Positions 5,041 to 5,558 of a stretch of DNA of 5,558 nucleotides are shown in pieces. The number at the start of each line of letters is the position of its first letter. The first letter of the stretch is position 1. The notes under the pieces were generated by a model, which worked only from the letters and a program-made list of their open reading frames with translations, had not been told where the DNA came from and searched no databases. A program made the translations under genes and the position numbers. The DNA is taken from assembly GCA_902795555.1 (NCBI GenBank), contig CADBLV010000262.1:1-5558 (forward strand). Reading direction: 5' to 3'. Source of the stretch: an uncultured Eubacteriales bacterium. GTDB taxonomy: Bacteria > Bacillota_A > Clostridia > Christensenellales > Aristaeellaceae.

Positions 5041-5558
5041 ATGAAACGATGGGTACTTTGGTTCTGCAGCATTCTGCTGACGGTATGCATCTTTGCGGCT
5101 GCAGGCCCGGCCGGAACGGAGGAAGCAACAGCTCCGGAGAATATGTATGAATATCGTCTGCTGGAAAGCGGGGGAGCCGAGATTACCGCGTATAGCGGAA
5201 ATGAAACGGAGATTGTGATTCCGGAGGCGCTGGACGGGAATCCCGTAGGTTCCATCGGGGACAACGCGTTTCACGGCCATTCGATGACTTCCGTCATTAT
5301 TCCGGAAGGCGTGAAGGCGATCGGGAACTACGCGTTTTCCTGGTGTGAAAACCTGGCATCCGTCACCATCCCGGATTCGGTTACATCGCTTGGAAACAAT
5401 CCTTTTGCTTCGGATCCGTCGCTGACTAAAATCCGGGTCGGGAAGGGAAATCCGGTGCTGGAAATCCGGGAAGGCGTTTTGTTTCACAAACAGGACAAAC
5501 GCCTGATTTATTGTCCCTGTTCGAAGAAAGGCGGATATACCGTTCCGAAAGGAACGGA
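5041..5558 (+). CDS. BspA-like leucine-rich-repeat (LRR_5) secreted protein, N-terminal part
   Basis: The first 172 codons of a gene that continues past the window. AGGGAGG (5026-5032) lies 8 bases before the ATG. Residues 1-~24 form a signal peptide (MKRWVLWF, hydrophobic core, AAAGPAG). Residues ~36-172 show BspA-type repeats: a lead-in strand ending in TEIVIPEALDGNPVGSIGDN, then units of the form aF-x-x-C/H-x-x-L/M-x-S-V-x-I-P-x-x-V-x-x-I/L-G at ~77-94, ~99-117 and ~122 onward, then the family's NPVLEIREGVLFHKQDKRLI segment (137-156) and a new IP-like repeat (YTVPKGT). Such proteins are surface or secreted ligand-binding proteins in gut and oral bacteria; the binding partner cannot be read from sequence. 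It lies 35 bases after the pyrophosphatase-like gene with no terminator between, so co-transcription is likely. The C-terminal part and any anchor are not visible. Confidence 0.88.
   Translation, partial: MKRWVLWFCSILLTVCIFAAAGPAGTEEATAPENMYEYRLLESGGAEITAYSGNETEIVIPEALDGNPVGSIGDNAFHGHSMTSVIIPEGVKAIGNYAFSWCENLASVTIPDSVTSLGNNPFASDPSLTKIRVGKGNPVLEIREGVLFHKQDKRLIYCPCSKKGGYTVPKGT

Overview
The window looks like part of the chromosome of a moderately GC-rich, Gram-positive anaerobe, most likely a gut or rumen member of the class Clostridia. This is inferred from strong GGAGG ribosome binding sites, the protein families present (a MATE exporter with a fused ATPase-like domain, a family II pyrophosphatase, a BspA-type leucine-rich-repeat protein, a Pro/Gly/Asp-rich secreted beta-helix protein) and a classical Rho-independent terminator. 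No rRNA, tRNA, CRISPR array, insertion sequence or phage gene was seen.

Layout: (1) bases 1-74 hold what may be the last 23 codons of a plus-strand gene. (2) The minus-strand gene at 1915-83 encodes a MATE-family exporter with a C-terminal HATPase/anti-sigma-like domain. (3) A roughly 300-bp divergent intergenic region (1916-2218) carries a candidate promoter for the exporter, two short palindromes and a perfect 10-bp-arm hairpin directly upstream of the next gene's ribosome binding site. (4) 2219-3682 encodes a secreted beta-helix-like protein and is closed by a strong terminator (3703-3730). (5) After a new candidate promoter, 3917-5005 encodes a DHH/DHHA2 family II inorganic pyrophosphatase homologue that carries a signal peptide. 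(6) Thirty-five bases downstream, at 5041, a secreted BspA-like LRR_5 protein begins and runs off the window; it is probably co-transcribed with the pyrophosphatase-like gene.

All three complete or near-complete plus-strand genes encode predicted exported proteins, so the right-hand two thirds of the window is a cell-surface/secreted block. The most unusual item is the pyrophosphatase: every metal- and phosphate-binding motif of the normally cytoplasmic enzyme appears intact, yet the best-supported start codon places a signal peptide in front of it. The second is the exporter's fused ATPase-like domain, which lacks the usual N-box Asn. No wholly new multi-gene system can be claimed from this sequence alone.
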